The notes beneath the pieces were generated by a model, which had not been told where the DNA came from, did no database searches, and was given only the letters and a program-made list of their open reading frames with translations. Position numbers and translations under genes: made by a program. From positions 117,589-181,588 of the forward strand of contig NZ_ANAC01000015.1 in the NCBI RefSeq assembly GCF_000341225.1: a DNA stretch of 64,000 nucleotides. The letters are read 5' to 3'. The stretch comes from Nocardiopsis alba DSM 43377 (GTDB taxonomy: Bacteria; Actinomycetota; Actinomycetes; Streptosporangiales; Streptosporangiaceae). Shown here in pieces: positions 53,038-63,487 of this stretch (position 1 is its first letter; each line of letters starts with the position of its first letter).

Positions 53038-54255
53038 TCAGAGGCGGCCGGAGACGAGTTCACCGTCCTTCCACACCGCGGCCACCTGGGGCACCCCCGG
53101 CCGGTAGGCCAGATACAGGTGGTTGGGGGCGTCAAGGAGGGTGAGGTCGGCGCGGGCCCCGGGGGCCAGGTGGCCCACGTCGGTACGGCGCAGCGCCATC
53201 GCCCCGCCTCGGGTGGCCGCCCAGACCGCCTCGTCCGGGGTCATCCCCATGTCCCGCACCGCCACCGCGATACAGAACGCCAGACTGGAGGTGAAACAGG
53301 AGCCGGGGTTGCAGTCGCTGGCCAACGCCACCAGGGCGCCCGCGTCGATCAACGCGCGCGCGTTCGGATAGGTCTGGCGAGTGGAGAAATCCACCCCCGG
53401 CAGCAGGGTGGCGACCGTGGGCTCGGGACGCTCGGCCGCCCCGGCCAGGGCCTCCACGTCCTCGGCCGACAGATAGGTGCAGTGGTCCACCGAGGCGGCG
53501 CCCACCTCCACCGCCAGCCGGACGCCCGGCCCCTCGCCCAACTGGTTGCCGTGGACGCGCGGCAGCAGTCCGCGTTCCATCCCGGCGGTGAGCACCCGCC
53601 GCGAGGCCCGCTCGTCGAAGGCCCCGCGTTCGCAGAACACGTCCACCCAGCGCGCCAGAGGTGCGCAGGCGTCGAGCATGGGGCCGGTGACCAGGTCGAG
53701 GTAGCCGTCGGGGTCGTCGGCGTACTCGGGGGCGACCACGTGCGCGCCGAGGAAGGTCACCTCGTCGGTGACGCGGGAGGCCACCTCCAGGCAGCGCCTC
53801 TCGTCCTCGACCGTGAGCCCGTACCCGGACTTGACCTCCAGAGTGGTGGTCCCCTGCCCGTGGGCCTCGCGTACGAACCGGCGCGCCCGCTCCTCCAGTT
53901 CGGCGTCGGAGGCGGCCCGGGTGGCGGCGACCGTCGTTCGGATCCCTCCGGCGGAATAGGGTTCCCCGCTCATCCTGGCCGCGAACTCGCGGCTGCGGTC
54001 CCCCGCGAAGACGATGTGCGAATGGCTGTCGACGAAACCGGGGATGACGCAGCGTCCGGCGGCGTCCACCCTGGCGTCGGCGGCGGGCGCGGCGGCGCGC
54101 GCTCCCGCCCAGGCGATACGTCCCTCCTCGATGACCAGGGCGGCGTCGGAGATCTCTCCGAGCGCCCCCTTCCCCAGGGACGGGTCGTTGGTGACCAGGG
54201 TGGCGATGCCGTCGACGAGGACGGTGCCGGCCCCTCCGGTCCTGTGGTGGCTCAC
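53038..54255 (-). CDS. hutI: Imidazolonepropionase HutI
   Basis: Hydrolyses imidazolone-5-propionate to N-formimino-L-glutamate. 405 residues of the amidohydrolase superfamily. Metal and substrate motifs: [22 protein letters not shown] near residue 70-90, [10 protein letters not shown] near 150, VHGNQLGEG near 245 and [14 protein letters not shown] near 320. GTG at 54255 overlaps the hutF stop by 4 bases. Last gene of the hut operon. Confidence 0.96.
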   Translation of the reverse strand: MSHHRTGGAGTVLVDGIATLVTNDPSLGKGALGEISDAALVIEEGRIAWAGARAAAPAADARVDAAGRCVIPGFVDSHSHIVFAGDRSREFAARMSGEPYSAGGIRTTVAATRAASDAELEERARRFVREAHGQGTTTLEVKSGYGLTVEDERRCLEVASRVTDEVTFLGAHVVAPEYADDPDGYLDLVTGPMLDACAPLARWVDVFCERGAFDERASRRVLTAGMERGLLPRVHGNQLGEGPGVRLAVEVGAASVDHCTYLSAEDVEALAGAAERPEPTVATLLPGVDFSTRQTYPNARALIDAGALVALASDCNPGSCFTSSLAFCIAVAVRDMGMTPDEAVWAATRGGAMALRRTDVGHLAPGARADLTLLDAPNHLYLAYRPGVPQVAAVWKDGELVSGRL

Positions 54256-55640
54256 AGCAGCTCCTTGATCGCGGAGTCGAGTTCGCGTGCGGTGTCGGGG
54301 ACGAGGGTGTGCGCGCCGTCGCGGACGATCCAGACGCCGTCGACCATCACGTGACGTACGTCGGCCGAGGTGGCCCCGAAGACCACGGCGTCCACGGCCC
54401 GGTCCGGGTCGGCCCCGGCCAGACCCACCCCGTCGAGGGGGACGTTGACCAGGTCGGCCCGGGCACCCGGGGTGAGCGCCCCGGCGTCGGTCCAACCGAG
54501 CCCGGCGTGCCCGTCGACGGTGGCCGCGCGCAGCAGCGCACCGCCGTCCAGGGTGCCCCTGCGGTGGGTGCGCAGACGTTCGTGCAGTTCCACCCCGCGC
54601 GCCTCCTCGAACAGGTCCGTGCGGGCGTGCTGGTCACTGCCCAGGCTCAGCGGTACCGGCCTCGGGCCGGCGACGAGGTCGCCGGTACGCGGCAGCCCGT
54701 CGGCGAGGTCGCGTTCGGTGGTCGGGCACAGGCACACGGCGGCGCCGTGCGCGCGGACGGTGTCGACGTCGGCGTCGGTGAGGTGGGTGGCGTGGACCAG
54801 GGTCGTGCGTTCGGTGAGCGCTCCGGCCTCGGCCAGGACCCCCGTCGGGGTGAGGCCGTACGCCGCCAGACAGGCGGCGTTCTCGGCCGGTTGTTCGGAG
54901 ACGTGGACGTGCAGGGGCATCCCTCCGGAGTCGGCGACGCGCGCCACCTCGGGCAGGTCCTTCGCCGGTACCGCCCGCACCGAGTGGGCCGCCACACCGG
55001 CTCTGGCGTGGGCGCCCTCGACCCGGGTGCCGCGGACCCGCTCGGCCCAGGCGTCGACGGTGCCGTCTCCGAACCTCAGCTGGGGGCCGGTCGGGGGCGG
55101 GTGTCCACCGTCCTCGCCGAGCCCGCCGGCCAGATAGCACACGTCCAGGAGCGTGATCCGGATCCCGGCGTCGGCGGCGGCGGACGTCAGCGCGTGCCCC
55201 ATGACACCGGGGTCGGCGTAACGACGTCCGCCAGGGGCGTGGTGCAGGTAGTGGAACTCGCCCACGCACGCCACCCCCGCCAGGGCCATCTCGGCGTAGA
55301 CGGCCCTGGCCAGCCGGTGATAGGACTCGGGGTCCAGCCGTTCGGCGGCGCGGTACATCACCTCCCGCCAGGTCCAGAAGGAACCGCCGTCGGCGTGGGT
55401 ACGGCCGCGCAGGGCCCGGTGGAAGGCGTGGGAGTGGGCGTTGGCCAGCCCGGGCAGGGTGAGCCCGGACAGGCGTTCGGCGTCGATCGGGGGTTCGGTA
55501 CCGGCGGTGACCGAGGTCAGCCGGCCTCCGGGGTCGACGGTCAACAGCACGCCGGCCTCGGCGGTGGGGCCGCCCGTCCACGCGTGTTCGCACCAGTAGC
55601 GGCGCTCCCCCGGGATCCGGGGGCCCTCCGGAACGCTCAC
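54252..55640 (-). CDS. hutF: Formimidoylglutamate deiminase HutF
   Basis: Converts N-formimino-glutamate to N-formyl-glutamate and ammonia. 462 residues. Metal motif [18 protein letters not shown] near residue 65-82, [13 protein letters not shown] near 220, [20 protein letters not shown] near 250 and [18 protein letters not shown] near 335. GTG at 55640. 4-base overlaps with both neighbours. Confidence 0.94.
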   Translation of the reverse strand: MSVPEGPRIPGERRYWCEHAWTGGPTAEAGVLLTVDPGGRLTSVTAGTEPPIDAERLSGLTLPGLANAHSHAFHRALRGRTHADGGSFWTWREVMYRAAERLDPESYHRLARAVYAEMALAGVACVGEFHYLHHAPGGRRYADPGVMGHALTSAAADAGIRITLLDVCYLAGGLGEDGGHPPPTGPQLRFGDGTVDAWAERVRGTRVEGAHARAGVAAHSVRAVPAKDLPEVARVADSGGMPLHVHVSEQPAENAACLAAYGLTPTGVLAEAGALTERTTLVHATHLTDADVDTVRAHGAAVCLCPTTERDLADGLPRTGDLVAGPRPVPLSLGSDQHARTDLFEEARGVELHERLRTHRRGTLDGGALLRAATVDGHAGLGWTDAGALTPGARADLVNVPLDGVGLAGADPDRAVDAVVFGATSADVRHVMVDGVWIVRDGAHTLVPDTARELDSAIKELL

Positions 55641-56875
55641 GCGCCCCCTCCCGGCGTCGAGAGCAGGTCGGCGAGGACGTCGGCCAGAGCCCGGACCCCG
55701 GCGTGGCGGTCCTCCGGGTCGGCCCACTCGTGGGGCGAGTGGGAGACCCCGGTGGGGTTGCGCACGTACAGCATGGCGGTGGGCACGTGGGCGGATAGCA
55801 CGCCCGCGTCGTGACCCGCGCCGGTGGGCAGGATCGGTACCGGACCGTCCGCCTCGGCGACGCGTTCGCCCAGGGTGGCGGCCAGACGGTCGCGCAGGGA
55901 GTGGGAGAACTCCACCAGGGGCGTGGTGGACTCGGCCGCCATCGTGTGGACGACCCCGTGGTCGCGCGAGGCCTTCTCCGCCGCCTCGCGTACGCCCTCC
56001 ACCACCGCGGTCAACGCCGCCTCGTCGGCGGCCCGGGCGTCCAGCCAGGCGCTGACCAGCGAGGGGATCGCGTTGGTGCCGTTGGGGGTGATGTGCGCCT
56101 TGGCGACGGTGGCACGGGCGTCGTGACTCTCGGCCAGGGCACGCGCCGCCAGGATCGTGTGCGCCAACGGCAGCATGGGGTCGGCCCGATCGACCAGACG
56201 GGTGGTGCCCGCGTGATCGGCCCGACCGGTGAAGTCCATCCGCCAACGCCCGTGCGGCCAGATCGAACCGGCCACGCCGACCGCGTGCGGGGTGTCGGCC
56301 AGGGCACGCCCCTGTTCGACGTGAAGCTCGACGAAGACGTCGAACGACTCGGCCAGGCCGGGGTCGGGGCCGATCCCCTCCGGGTCCAGACCGGCCGCCT
56401 CCATCGCGGCCGCCCAGGTGACACCCGAGGCGTCGGTCAGGGAACGCGCCCGGTCCGGGTCGATACCGCCGGTGGACAGGCGGCTGCCCAGGCAGGGCAC
56501 GCCGAACCGGGCGCCCTCCTCCTCGACGAACACGCCCACGGCCAGCGGACGCTCGGGGACGAACCCCCGGGCTCGGAGCTCGTCGACGGCGGCCAGGGCC
56601 GATACCACCCCGAGGGGTCCGTCGAAGGCGCCCCCGTCGGGGACCGAGTCCAGGTGGGAGCCGGTGGCCACGGCCCCCGGCCCCGGGGCGCCCCACCAGG
56701 CCCACAGGTTGCCGTTGCGGTCGGTGCGCACGTCCAGACCCCGGGCGGCGGCCGCCTCGGTGAACCAGGCGCGGGCATCGGTGTCGGCCCCCGTCCAGCT
56801 GTACCGGTGGTAGCCGCCGCCGTCGGTGGAGCGTCCGATGGGGAGCAGATCCGCCCAGAGACGGTCGAAGCTCAC
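55637..56875 (-). CDS. M20-family amidohydrolase in the hut operon (allantoate amidohydrolase-like)
   Basis: 412 residues of the M20/M28 N-carbamoyl-amino-acid hydrolase/allantoate amidohydrolase group. Metal-binding pattern: [19 protein letters not shown] near residue 73-91, [11 protein letters not shown] near 115, [10 protein letters not shown] near 185 and [16 protein letters not shown] near 378-393. By operon position it should perform the missing last step, N-formylglutamate to glutamate plus formate; that is inference. 4-base overlaps with hutU and hutF. Confidence 0.88.
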   Translation of the reverse strand: MSFDRLWADLLPIGRSTDGGGYHRYSWTGADTDARAWFTEAAAARGLDVRTDRNGNLWAWWGAPGPGAVATGSHLDSVPDGGAFDGPLGVVSALAAVDELRARGFVPERPLAVGVFVEEEGARFGVPCLGSRLSTGGIDPDRARSLTDASGVTWAAAMEAAGLDPEGIGPDPGLAESFDVFVELHVEQGRALADTPHAVGVAGSIWPHGRWRMDFTGRADHAGTTRLVDRADPMLPLAHTILAARALAESHDARATVAKAHITPNGTNAIPSLVSAWLDARAADEAALTAVVEGVREAAEKASRDHGVVHTMAAESTTPLVEFSHSLRDRLAATLGERVAEADGPVPILPTGAGHDAGVLSAHVPTAMLYVRNPTGVSHSPHEWADPEDRHAGVRALADVLADLLSTPGGGA

Positions 56876-58530
56876 TCGCCCTCCCTCATCGGCACGCGGA
56901 TCCCGTGGGTCTCGGCGACCCGCTCGGCCTTCTCGTAGCCGGCGTCGACGTGCCGGATGACGCCCATGGCCGGGTCGTTGGTCAGGACCCGGTCGAGCTT
57001 GGCGGCGGCCAGGTCGGTGCCGTCGGCGACGCTGACCTGGCCGGCGTGCAGGGAGCGGCCCATGCCCACGCCGCCGCCATGGTGGATGGAGACCCAGGAG
57101 GCGCCGGAGGAGGTGTTGACCAGGGCGTTGAGCAGCGGCCAGTCGGCGATGGCGTCCGAACCGTCCCGCATGCCCTCGGTCTCACGGTAGGGCGATGCCA
57201 CCGAACCGGTGTCCAGGTGGTCGCGACCGATCGCCAGCGGCGCGGAGATCTCCCCCGAGGCCACCAGCTCGTTGAACCGCTGTCCGGCGGCGGCCCGCTC
57301 GCCCTGACCCAGCCAGCAGATTCGGGCGGGCAGCCCCTGGAAGGCGACCCGTTCCCGGGCCATGCGGATCCAACGGGCCAGGTGCTCGTTCTCCGGGAAC
57401 AGGTCGAGGACGGCCTGGTCGGTGCGGGCGATGTCGGCCGGGTCGCCGGAGAGCGCGGCCCAGCGGAAGGGGCCCTTGCCCTCGCAGAACAGCGGTCTGA
57501 TGTAGGCGGGCACGAAACCGGGGAAGTCGAACGCCCGGGTGAAGCCGCCCTCGCGCGCCTCGTCCCGAATGGAGTTGCCGTAGTCGAAGACCTCGGACCC
57601 GGCGTCCTGGAAGCCGACCATCGCCTCCACGTGCGCGGCCATGGACTCGCGGGCCCGGAGGGTGAACTCCTCCGGCTTGGCGGCGGCCAGGTCCTTCCAG
57701 TCACCGAAGGGAACCCCGAGCGGCAGGTAGGCCAGCGGGTCGTGGGCCGAGGTCTGGTCGGTGACGATGTCGATCGGCGCGCCCCGGGACAGCAGCTCGG
57801 GGAAGACCTCGGCGGCGTTGCCGAGCACCCCGATGGACAACGGTCGGCGCTCGTCGCGGGCGCGCACGGCCAACTCGAGCGCCTCGTCGAGACCGTCGGC
57901 GCGCACGTCCAGGTAGCGGTGCTCGATCCGGCGGTCGATGCGGCTGCCGTCGCACTCGACCACGATCGCCACGCCGTCGTTCATCGTGACGGCCAACGGC
58001 TGGGCCCCGCCCATGCCGCCGAGCCCCGCGGTGAGGGTGATCGTTCCGGTCAGCGAGCCGCCGAAGCGCTTGGCCGCGACGGCGGCGAAGGTCTCGTAGG
58101 TCCCCTGAAGGATGCCCTGGGTACCGATGTAGATCCACGAACCGGCGGTCATCTGCCCGTACATGGTGAGGCCCTCGGCCTCCAGACGCCGGAACTCGGG
58201 CCAGTTCGCCCAGTCGCCCACCAGGTTGCTGTTGGCGATCAGCACCCGGGGCGCCCACTCGTGGGTGCGCATGATGCCCACCGGACGGCCGGACTGCACC
58301 AGGAGGGTCTCGTCGCCCTCCAGGTCGCGCAGGGAGGCGGTGATCCGGTCGAAGCTGCGCCAGTCGCGGGCGGCCTTGCCGGTACCGCCGTAGACCACGA
58401 GGTCCTCGGGATGTTCGGCCACCTCGGGGTCGAGGTTGTTGTGGAACATCCGCAGGGCGGCCTCCTGCTGCCAGCCCTTGGCCGACAGCGTGGTGCCGCG
58501 GGCGGCGCGGACGGTACGTGCCTTGCTCAT
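56872..58530 (-). CDS. hutU: Urocanate hydratase HutU
   Basis: Turns urocanate into imidazolone-5-propionate using tightly bound NAD. 552 residues, normal length. Segments: [20 protein letters not shown] near residue 45-65, [18 protein letters not shown] near 167-185, [16 protein letters not shown] near 350 and the catalytic-cysteine region [11 protein letters not shown] near 405. ATG after AAGGAGACACAG. Second gene of the operon, 20 bases after hutH. Confidence 0.97.
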   Translation of the reverse strand: MSKARTVRAARGTTLSAKGWQQEAALRMFHNNLDPEVAEHPEDLVVYGGTGKAARDWRSFDRITASLRDLEGDETLLVQSGRPVGIMRTHEWAPRVLIANSNLVGDWANWPEFRRLEAEGLTMYGQMTAGSWIYIGTQGILQGTYETFAAVAAKRFGGSLTGTITLTAGLGGMGGAQPLAVTMNDGVAIVVECDGSRIDRRIEHRYLDVRADGLDEALELAVRARDERRPLSIGVLGNAAEVFPELLSRGAPIDIVTDQTSAHDPLAYLPLGVPFGDWKDLAAAKPEEFTLRARESMAAHVEAMVGFQDAGSEVFDYGNSIRDEAREGGFTRAFDFPGFVPAYIRPLFCEGKGPFRWAALSGDPADIARTDQAVLDLFPENEHLARWIRMARERVAFQGLPARICWLGQGERAAAGQRFNELVASGEISAPLAIGRDHLDTGSVASPYRETEGMRDGSDAIADWPLLNALVNTSSGASWVSIHHGGGVGMGRSLHAGQVSVADGTDLAAAKLDRVLTNDPAMGVIRHVDAGYEKAERVAETHGIRVPMREGE

Positions 58531-58550
58531 CTGTGTCTCCTTCGGGGGGG

Positions 58551-60098
58551 TCAGGCGAGCGGAGTGACGGACTCGACGGTGTCGACGACCGAGCCGTCGG
58601 CGACCAGGGCCGCCACGGCCGCGATCTCGGGGGCCAGGTAACGGTCGGGGCCCGGGCCGGCGACCTTCTCCCGCACCAGACGCACCACGGCGCCGGTGGC
58701 CGGCCCCGGCTCCAGCGGCGAGCGCAGGTCCAGGGCTCGGGCCGCGGTGAGCAGCTCCACGGCCAGAACGTTGGTCAGACCGTCCACCGCGCGGCGCAGC
58801 TTGCGGGCGGCGGACCAGCCCATGGACACGTGGTCCTCCTGCATCGCCGAGCTGGGGATGGAGTCGACGCTGGCGGGAACGGCCAGCCGCTTGAGCTCGG
58901 AGACGATCGCGGCCTGGGTGTACTGGGCGATCATGTGCCCGGAGTCCACACCGGGGTCGTCGGCGAGGAAGGCCGGCAGCCCGTGGGAGCGGGACACGTC
59001 GAGCATGCGGTCGGTGCGCCGTTCGGCGATGGAGGCCACGTCGGCCACGGCCACGGCCAGGAAGTCCAGCACGTAGGCGACCGGCGCCCCGTGGAAGTTG
59101 CCGTTGGACTCCACCCGACCGTCGTCGAGGACGACCGGGTTGTCGATGACGCTGTCCAGTTCGCGCCCGGCCACGAGCAGTGCGTGGGAGAGCGTGTCGC
59201 GGGCGGCGCCCGCGACCTGCGGAGCGCAGCGCAGGGAGTAGGCGTCCTGGACCCGGTTGCAGTCCGGGCCCCGGTGGGAGGCGACCACCGGGGAGTCGGC
59301 CAGCAGCGCGCGCAGGTTGGCGGCGGAGGCGGCCTGCCCGGGATGGGGACGTAGCGCCTGGAGTTCGGCGGCGAAGACCCGGTCGGTGCCCAGGAGGGCC
59401 TCGACGCTCATGGCGGCGGTGATGTCGGCGACCTTGAGCAGCCGCTCCAGGTCCATGCAGGCGATGGCCAGCATCCCGAGCATGCCGTCGGTGCCGTTGA
59501 TCAGGGCCAGGCCCTCCTTGGCGCCCAGTTCCACCGGGGCGATGCCGGCCTCGGCCAGCGCCTCGGCGGCGGGACGGAGCGTTCCGGAGGCGTCGCGGAC
59601 CTCGCCCTCGCCCATCAGGGCCAGCGCCACGTGGGACAGCGGCGCCAGGTCGCCCGAGCAGCCCAGGCTGCCGTACTCGTGGACGATCGGGGTGATCCCC
59701 GCGTTGAGCAGCCCGGCCAGGGTCTCGACCGTGACCGGCTCGACCCCGGTGTTGCCCGAGGCCAGCGTGCGCAGACGCAACAGCATCAGGGCGCGCACCA
59801 CTTCGCGCTCCACCTCGGGGCCGGCCCCGGCCGCGTGCGAGCGGATGAGGGAGCGCTGGAGACGGGCGCGCAGATCGGGAGCGATGTGTCGGGTGGCCAG
59901 GGCGCCGAACCCGGTGCTGACCCCGTAGGTGGGGGTCTCGGCCCGGGCCAGGGACTCGACCCGCTCCCGGCCGTGGTGGACGGCCTTACGGGTCTCCTCA
60001 CCGAGGACGACGTGGGCGCCGTCACGGGCGACGGCCAGGACCTGGGCCGGGGTGAGCGGGGCTCCACCGACGGCGACGGAAGAAACTGCTGTGGACAT
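58551..60098 (-). CDS. hutH: Histidine ammonia-lyase HutH
   Basis: First step of histidine use: histidine to urocanate and ammonia. 515 residues. The MIO cofactor forms from C-S-G in [14 protein letters not shown] near residue 140-153, a cysteine variant seen in actinobacteria. Other motifs: [15 protein letters not shown] near 50-65, [13 protein letters not shown] near 195 and [15 protein letters not shown] near 415-430. ATG at 60098. First gene of hutH-hutU-M20 hydrolase-hutF-hutI. Confidence 0.96.
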   Translation of the reverse strand: MSTAVSSVAVGGAPLTPAQVLAVARDGAHVVLGEETRKAVHHGRERVESLARAETPTYGVSTGFGALATRHIAPDLRARLQRSLIRSHAAGAGPEVEREVVRALMLLRLRTLASGNTGVEPVTVETLAGLLNAGITPIVHEYGSLGCSGDLAPLSHVALALMGEGEVRDASGTLRPAAEALAEAGIAPVELGAKEGLALINGTDGMLGMLAIACMDLERLLKVADITAAMSVEALLGTDRVFAAELQALRPHPGQAASAANLRALLADSPVVASHRGPDCNRVQDAYSLRCAPQVAGAARDTLSHALLVAGRELDSVIDNPVVLDDGRVESNGNFHGAPVAYVLDFLAVAVADVASIAERRTDRMLDVSRSHGLPAFLADDPGVDSGHMIAQYTQAAIVSELKRLAVPASVDSIPSSAMQEDHVSMGWSAARKLRRAVDGLTNVLAVELLTAARALDLRSPLEPGPATGAVVRLVREKVAGPGPDRYLAPEIAAVAALVADGSVVDTVESVTPLA

Positions 60099-60152
60099 AC
60101 CCCCATTCGACCTCTTCGGCCACCGCCTCGGAAGTGCCGGCACGCGGGTTCC

Positions 60153-60168
60153 GTCCGAAATCCCGGAC
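60153..60168. promoter_or_regulatory. Short dyad upstream of hutH (candidate IclR operator)
   Basis: GTCCG, AAATCC, CGGAC: perfect 5-base arms, 55 bases before the hutH start. The IclR regulator nearby could use it; not proven. Confidence 0.35.
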
Positions 60169-60183
60169 AACCTCGCCGTGTAC

Positions 60184-60585
60184 CTAGCGGATCACTCGAA
60201 CCTCACATCTGAGGCCGGGGGCCGCCGCGAGACGCACGTCGCCCGTGACCAGGGAGCAGTCCAGGGCTTCGGCCACCGCGACGTAGGCGGCGTCGTACGC
60301 GGTGAGGTTGTGCCGCAACTCCCACACCCTGTCCGCGACGGAGCCCACCACATCGACGTGGGTGATGGCCTGTAGGCCATAGAGCTTACGAGCGGACTCG
60401 GCGTCGCCCGGAGCGACCTTCCCTCCGAGAACCAGCCCTCGGAGAGAGTTGAGAAGCTCCAAGGGCTGATGACTCGGCGCGTACCACTCACTGTCCGCTC
60501 CGACCACCCTGCGAGCCAGGGTGGACGTGTGATCTCGCGACCCCAGATAGAGATCGATCAGGACCGATGTGTCGACGACGATCAC
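60184..60585 (-). CDS. vapC: VapC-type PIN-domain toxin
   Basis: 133 residues. PIN ribonuclease with the acidic quartet visible: D5 in VVDTS, E43, D98 in AYDAAYVAVAE and D116 in VTGD. Such toxins cut RNA when free of antitoxin. Overlaps vapB by 4 bases. Lies between hutH and the IclR gene. Confidence 0.92.
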   Translation of the reverse strand: MIVVDTSVLIDLYLGSRDHTSTLARRVVGADSEWYAPSHQPLELLNSLRGLVLGGKVAPGDAESARKLYGLQAITHVDVVGSVADRVWELRHNLTAYDAAYVAVAEALDCSLVTGDVRLAAAPGLRCEVRVIR

Positions 60586-60836
60586 GCGGCTCCGTCCTCG
60601 GCCCGGGTCACGCCGTCTCCTCGGGCCTCACGCACCGCGGCCACGATCTCCTCCATGCTGAGATCGGCGCCGGGCAATGGTGTCTGTTCCACGATCTCCC
60701 TGTTCCGAGCGAACCGTGCCTCCTTCTCCAGAACACCGAGCAGGTAGGACTGGAGCGACCGGCCCGACCTCTTGGCCTCCGCGGCCAGGATGTCTCTGAC
60801 CTCTTCGGGCACGTCCTTGATCTGAATAGCAGCCAT
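60582..60836 (-). CDS. vapB: VapB/FitA-type antitoxin
   Basis: 84 residues. N-terminal ribbon-helix-helix (AAIQIKDVPEEVRDILAAEAKRSGRSLQSYLL), then a C-terminal toxin-binding tail with RFARNREIVE. The ATG at 60836 lies inside a perfect palindrome; TACCAT 6 bases upstream could serve as -10 for a leaderless message. Precedes and overlaps vapC, as usual. Confidence 0.9.
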   Translation of the reverse strand: MAAIQIKDVPEEVRDILAAEAKRSGRSLQSYLLGVLEKEARFARNREIVEQTPLPGADLSMEEIVAAVREARGDGVTRAEDGAA

Positions 60837-60846
60837 GGCGCCATGG
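60833..60846. promoter_or_regulatory. Palindrome over the vapB start codon (autoregulatory operator candidate)
   Basis: CCATGGCGCCATGG, a perfect 14-base palindrome that includes the vapB ATG. VapBC complexes usually repress their own promoter through such dyads. Confidence 0.5.
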
Positions 60847-60944
60847 TAACAACAATTCACCCCAATCGGGGAAACAAAAGGCGCCAAATCACAAGCATTC
60901 TAGCGCCATAATGAAGCAATTCAGGTTCATGAGACCATCGGGGC

Positions 60945-61706
60945 ATGAGTCATGTTCCGGCGGCCACACGGGCTCTACGGCTGCTGCGTTTCCTGGCCGC
61001 GCGGCCCGGGCCGATGTCCGCCTCGGCGATCGCCTCGGGGATGGGCCTGCCTCGCTCCAGCGTCTACCAACTGCTGGAGGCCATGGCCGAGGAGGGGTTC
61101 GTGACCCACCTTCCGGAGGAACGCCGGTGGGGCCTGGGCGTGGCCGCGTTCGAGATCGGCTCGGCCTACCTGCGCCACGACGGGATCGAACGGCTGGCCC
61201 GCCCCCTGCTGCACCAGCTCACCGAGACGACCGGGGCCACCGCCCACCTGGGCGTCCTGCACGGCTCCGACACCCTGTACCTGCTCAAGGAACAGCCGCC
61301 CCACGCGCCCACCCTGATCACCGGGGTGGGGGTACGACTGCCCGCCCACCTGACCGCCTCGGGACGGGCGATGCTGGCCCGGCTGCCGCGGGCACAGGTG
61401 CGCGCGCTGTATCCGGGGGCCGACGCCTTCACCGATCGCACCGGGAAGGGGCCGCGCACCCCCGGAGAACTGCGTTCGATACTGGCCGACGAGGGCCGCC
61501 AGGGGTGGTCGATGGAGGACGGACAGGTCACCGACGGCTACCTGTCCGTGGCCGCGGCCGCCTCCGACCACAACGGCACCCCGGTGGCGGCGATCAGTCT
61601 CACCGTGCCGAGCGCGCGGCCGGTCACCCCGGGGGCCCTGGCCGCGCGGGTGCGCGACGCGGCCGGGGAGCTCACCCGGCGGATGAGCGGACGCGTGTCA
61701 CCGTAG
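60945..61706 (+). CDS. IclR-family transcriptional regulator
   Basis: 253 residues. N-terminal winged helix (RALRLLRFLAARPGPMSASAIASGMGLPRSSVYQLLEAM, about 9-50) and C-terminal effector domain with the family pattern LTASGRAMLARLP near 135 and GYLSVAAAASDHNGTPVAAISLTVPS near 195-220. Divergent from the vapBC-hut side; control of the hut operon is the natural guess. Overlaps the next, convergent gene by 9 bases. Confidence 0.9.
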   Translation: MSHVPAATRALRLLRFLAARPGPMSASAIASGMGLPRSSVYQLLEAMAEEGFVTHLPEERRWGLGVAAFEIGSAYLRHDGIERLARPLLHQLTETTGATAHLGVLHGSDTLYLLKEQPPHAPTLITGVGVRLPAHLTASGRAMLARLPRAQVRALYPGADAFTDRTGKGPRTPGELRSILADEGRQGWSMEDGQVTDGYLSVAAAASDHNGTPVAAISLTVPSARPVTPGALAARVRDAAGELTRRMSGRVSP

Positions 61707-62381
61707 GGGCGCGCTGCGCTCGACGATGGAGGGCAGGGGCGCGGTGCGCTCCACCATCCGCAGGATGTGCTCCTTGCGGTCCTTGGGCACCTGCACGTAG
61801 AACTGCGTGGCCGCCTCGGGGTCGGCCTCCAGATCCAGGGTCTCGGCGCTCTCGGCCCACCCGGGAAGCTCCGGGTCGGTGCGGTGGGTGTCCAACGCGA
61901 ATTCGATGAAGTACAGGACCCGGCGACCGCCGATGTGCACCTCGCGGATCCGGCGGATCTCCTCCCAGGAGACGAAGGTGCCCTCTCCGGGGAACCACCA
62001 CTTGCGTTCCTGGAGGAGGGTGACGCCGTCGCTGTCGGCGCTGATGCCCTGACTGGTGATCCGCTGGGGCAGACCGCGCACGAGGAACACGTTGCTCCCC
62101 GGGCCGAGGAAGAACATGACCAGGCCGGCGATGGCCCAGAGGGACACCGAGCCCACCGTGGCCTCCTCACGCGTCACGTGCCACAGCATCGAGCCGACGA
62201 CCAGCAGGAATCCGAGGGTGAGGGACGCGGAGAAGTAGGCGGCGGTCATCCACATACGGGCGTTGGGCCCGCGCAGGCTGACATAGCGGCGCAGGTGGGA
62301 GACGCTCGCCGGTGGCCGGGTCAGATCCGAGGGGACGCCCCGTTCGTCAGGGGGGACGTCCGAGGGTTCGGGGGAAGCCAT
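61698..62381 (-). CDS. Membrane protein with PH-like C-terminal domain
   Basis: 227 residues. Proline-rich N-terminus, two membrane segments near 45-67 and 80-100, then a soluble beta-rich part (ITSQGISADSDGVTLLQERKWWFPGEGTFVSWEEIRRIREVHIGGRRVLYFIEFAL, about 108-165) that resembles bacterial PH domains. Function unknown. Confidence 0.6.
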   Translation of the reverse strand: MASPEPSDVPPDERGVPSDLTRPPASVSHLRRYVSLRGPNARMWMTAAYFSASLTLGFLLVVGSMLWHVTREEATVGSVSLWAIAGLVMFFLGPGSNVFLVRGLPQRITSQGISADSDGVTLLQERKWWFPGEGTFVSWEEIRRIREVHIGGRRVLYFIEFALDTHRTDPELPGWAESAETLDLEADPEAATQFYVQVPKDRKEHILRMVERTAPLPSIVERSAPLR

Positions 62382-62510
62382 ACCCCCATTCTTTCAAGCC
62401 TTCGGTGTGCTCGGTGCGCCGGCACACCCCGTTCCGTCGGCCTTCTCACGGGAACGGGCGGTCCGACCGAACCGTCGGTGTCCGACGGCGTCGGACGCTA
62501 CAGTCCTGCC

Positions 62511-62771
62511 ATGAGACGCGGCACACGTGAGTACGAGACGGCCCTCCTGGTGAACGGGGAGGTCCTGGTCCAGGACGGGGTGGTCTATCGGGGCCTGACC
62601 ATGCTCCACGAGGAGGGCGAGGACAGGTTCGCGCCGTTGGAACGGTGGGCGAAGGGGGTGGCCGAGAGCCTGGGGGAACCGGTGACCTGGCGGGCCAAGG
62701 CCAAGAACGAACCGGAGGAGAGGGGGACCGCCCAGCCGGGCGAGGTCCCTCAGAATCGCCTCGCGCTCTGA
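62511..62771 (+). CDS. Small hydrophilic protein of unknown function
   Basis: 86 residues; ATG at 62511. Mixed beta/alpha pattern, charged, with the start MRRGTREYETALLVNGEVLVQDGV. No clear Shine-Dalgarno. Its last 22 bases overlap the convergent 33-residue zinc protein gene. Confidence 0.5.
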   Translation: MRRGTREYETALLVNGEVLVQDGVVYRGLTMLHEEGEDRFAPLERWAKGVAESLGEPVTWRAKAKNEPEERGTAQPGEVPQNRLAL

Positions 62772-62851
62772 GCGCCGCACTTGGCGCACTGGAACTTGCG
62801 ATCGTCGCCGAGGATCCAGTCGTGGTCTCCGCCGGTGGGGCACGTTGACAT
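62750..62851 (-). CDS. 33-residue zinc-ribbon-like microprotein
   Basis: Reads MSTCPTGGDHDWIL, GDDRKF, then QCAKCGAQSARRF and a stop. One cysteine and a histidine upstream plus the CAKC pair could form a small zinc site. ATG at 62851 with GAGGAG about 10 bases before it. Too short for routine gene calling, but the motif, start site and terminator-free gap to rbpA support it. Confidence 0.6.
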   Translation of the reverse strand: MSTCPTGGDHDWILGDDRKFQCAKCGAQSARRF

Positions 62852-62980
62852 CGACACCAACTCCTCAGGAAGGGGACTTCGGGGGTGTGTCGGTCATCGT
62901 AGGCCCCACCAACCACACCGGTCCCCGGAATGAGAAAATCGATACCCGACTCGTATACGCGCCCGATCCCCGGACACACG

Positions 62981-63010
62981 TCGGGGCCCGCCCCCGAAGG
63001 CGGACCCCGA
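62981..63010 (-). terminator. Hairpin after rbpA
   Basis: TCGGGG plus CCGCC pair with GGCGG plus CCCCGA with one mismatch in between, 24 bases after the rbpA stop. Confidence 0.75.
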
Positions 63011-63033
63011 ACGGAACACGGTGATCGCGAGGA

Positions 63034-63405
63034 TCAGTTCTGGGAGGCTTTCATGTGGGCCTCCACCGCGGCGCGGTCGGCGCGCAGCTTGGCGAGGGCC
63101 TCGTCCAGGATGAGCTTGCCCTCCTCCTCGCTACGACGCTCCTTCACGTACGCCAGGTGCGTCTTGTAGGGCTCGGTGCGCGGCGGCGAGGGCGGGTTGG
63201 CCTTGTCCTTGCCCGCGGGGAAACCGCAACGCGGGCAGTCCCACTCGTCGGGGACGGCGGCCTCGCTGGCGAAGCTGGGGACGACCTCGTGCAAGTTCGC
63301 ACAGTAGAACGGAACCCGGATCCGCGGAGCGGCCTCGCCCCGCTCCGCCTCGCCCATAGGGCCGGCTCCGACTCGGCTGCCACGGATGGCACTGCCACTA
63401 CCCAC
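63034..63405 (-). CDS. rbpA: RNA polymerase-binding protein RbpA
   Basis: 123 residues. Actinobacterial RNA polymerase activator that stabilises the open complex with sigma-A/HrdB. AIRGSRVGAGPMGEAERG at the N-terminus, the zinc-ribbon core with YCANLHEV and WDCPRCGFPAG near 33-64, and the C-terminal sigma-interacting KTHLAYVKERRSEEEGKLILDEAL helix. GTG start at 63405. Sits just downstream of secG. Confidence 0.97.
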   Translation of the reverse strand: MGSGSAIRGSRVGAGPMGEAERGEAAPRIRVPFYCANLHEVVPSFASEAAVPDEWDCPRCGFPAGKDKANPPSPPRTEPYKTHLAYVKERRSEEEGKLILDEALAKLRADRAAVEAHMKASQN

Positions 63406-63487
63406 GAAAAACTCCTTCGGCGAACTCGCTCACCGGCGACTCGGGCGAGCTTGACTAGAACGAGGGGCCGGCGCGGCCGGTGGCGCG

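Noticed and set aside
60882..60916. GGCGC...GCGCC pairing upstream of the IclR gene as an operator.
   Set aside because: Short arms with an 18-base AT-rich spacer; too weak to claim.
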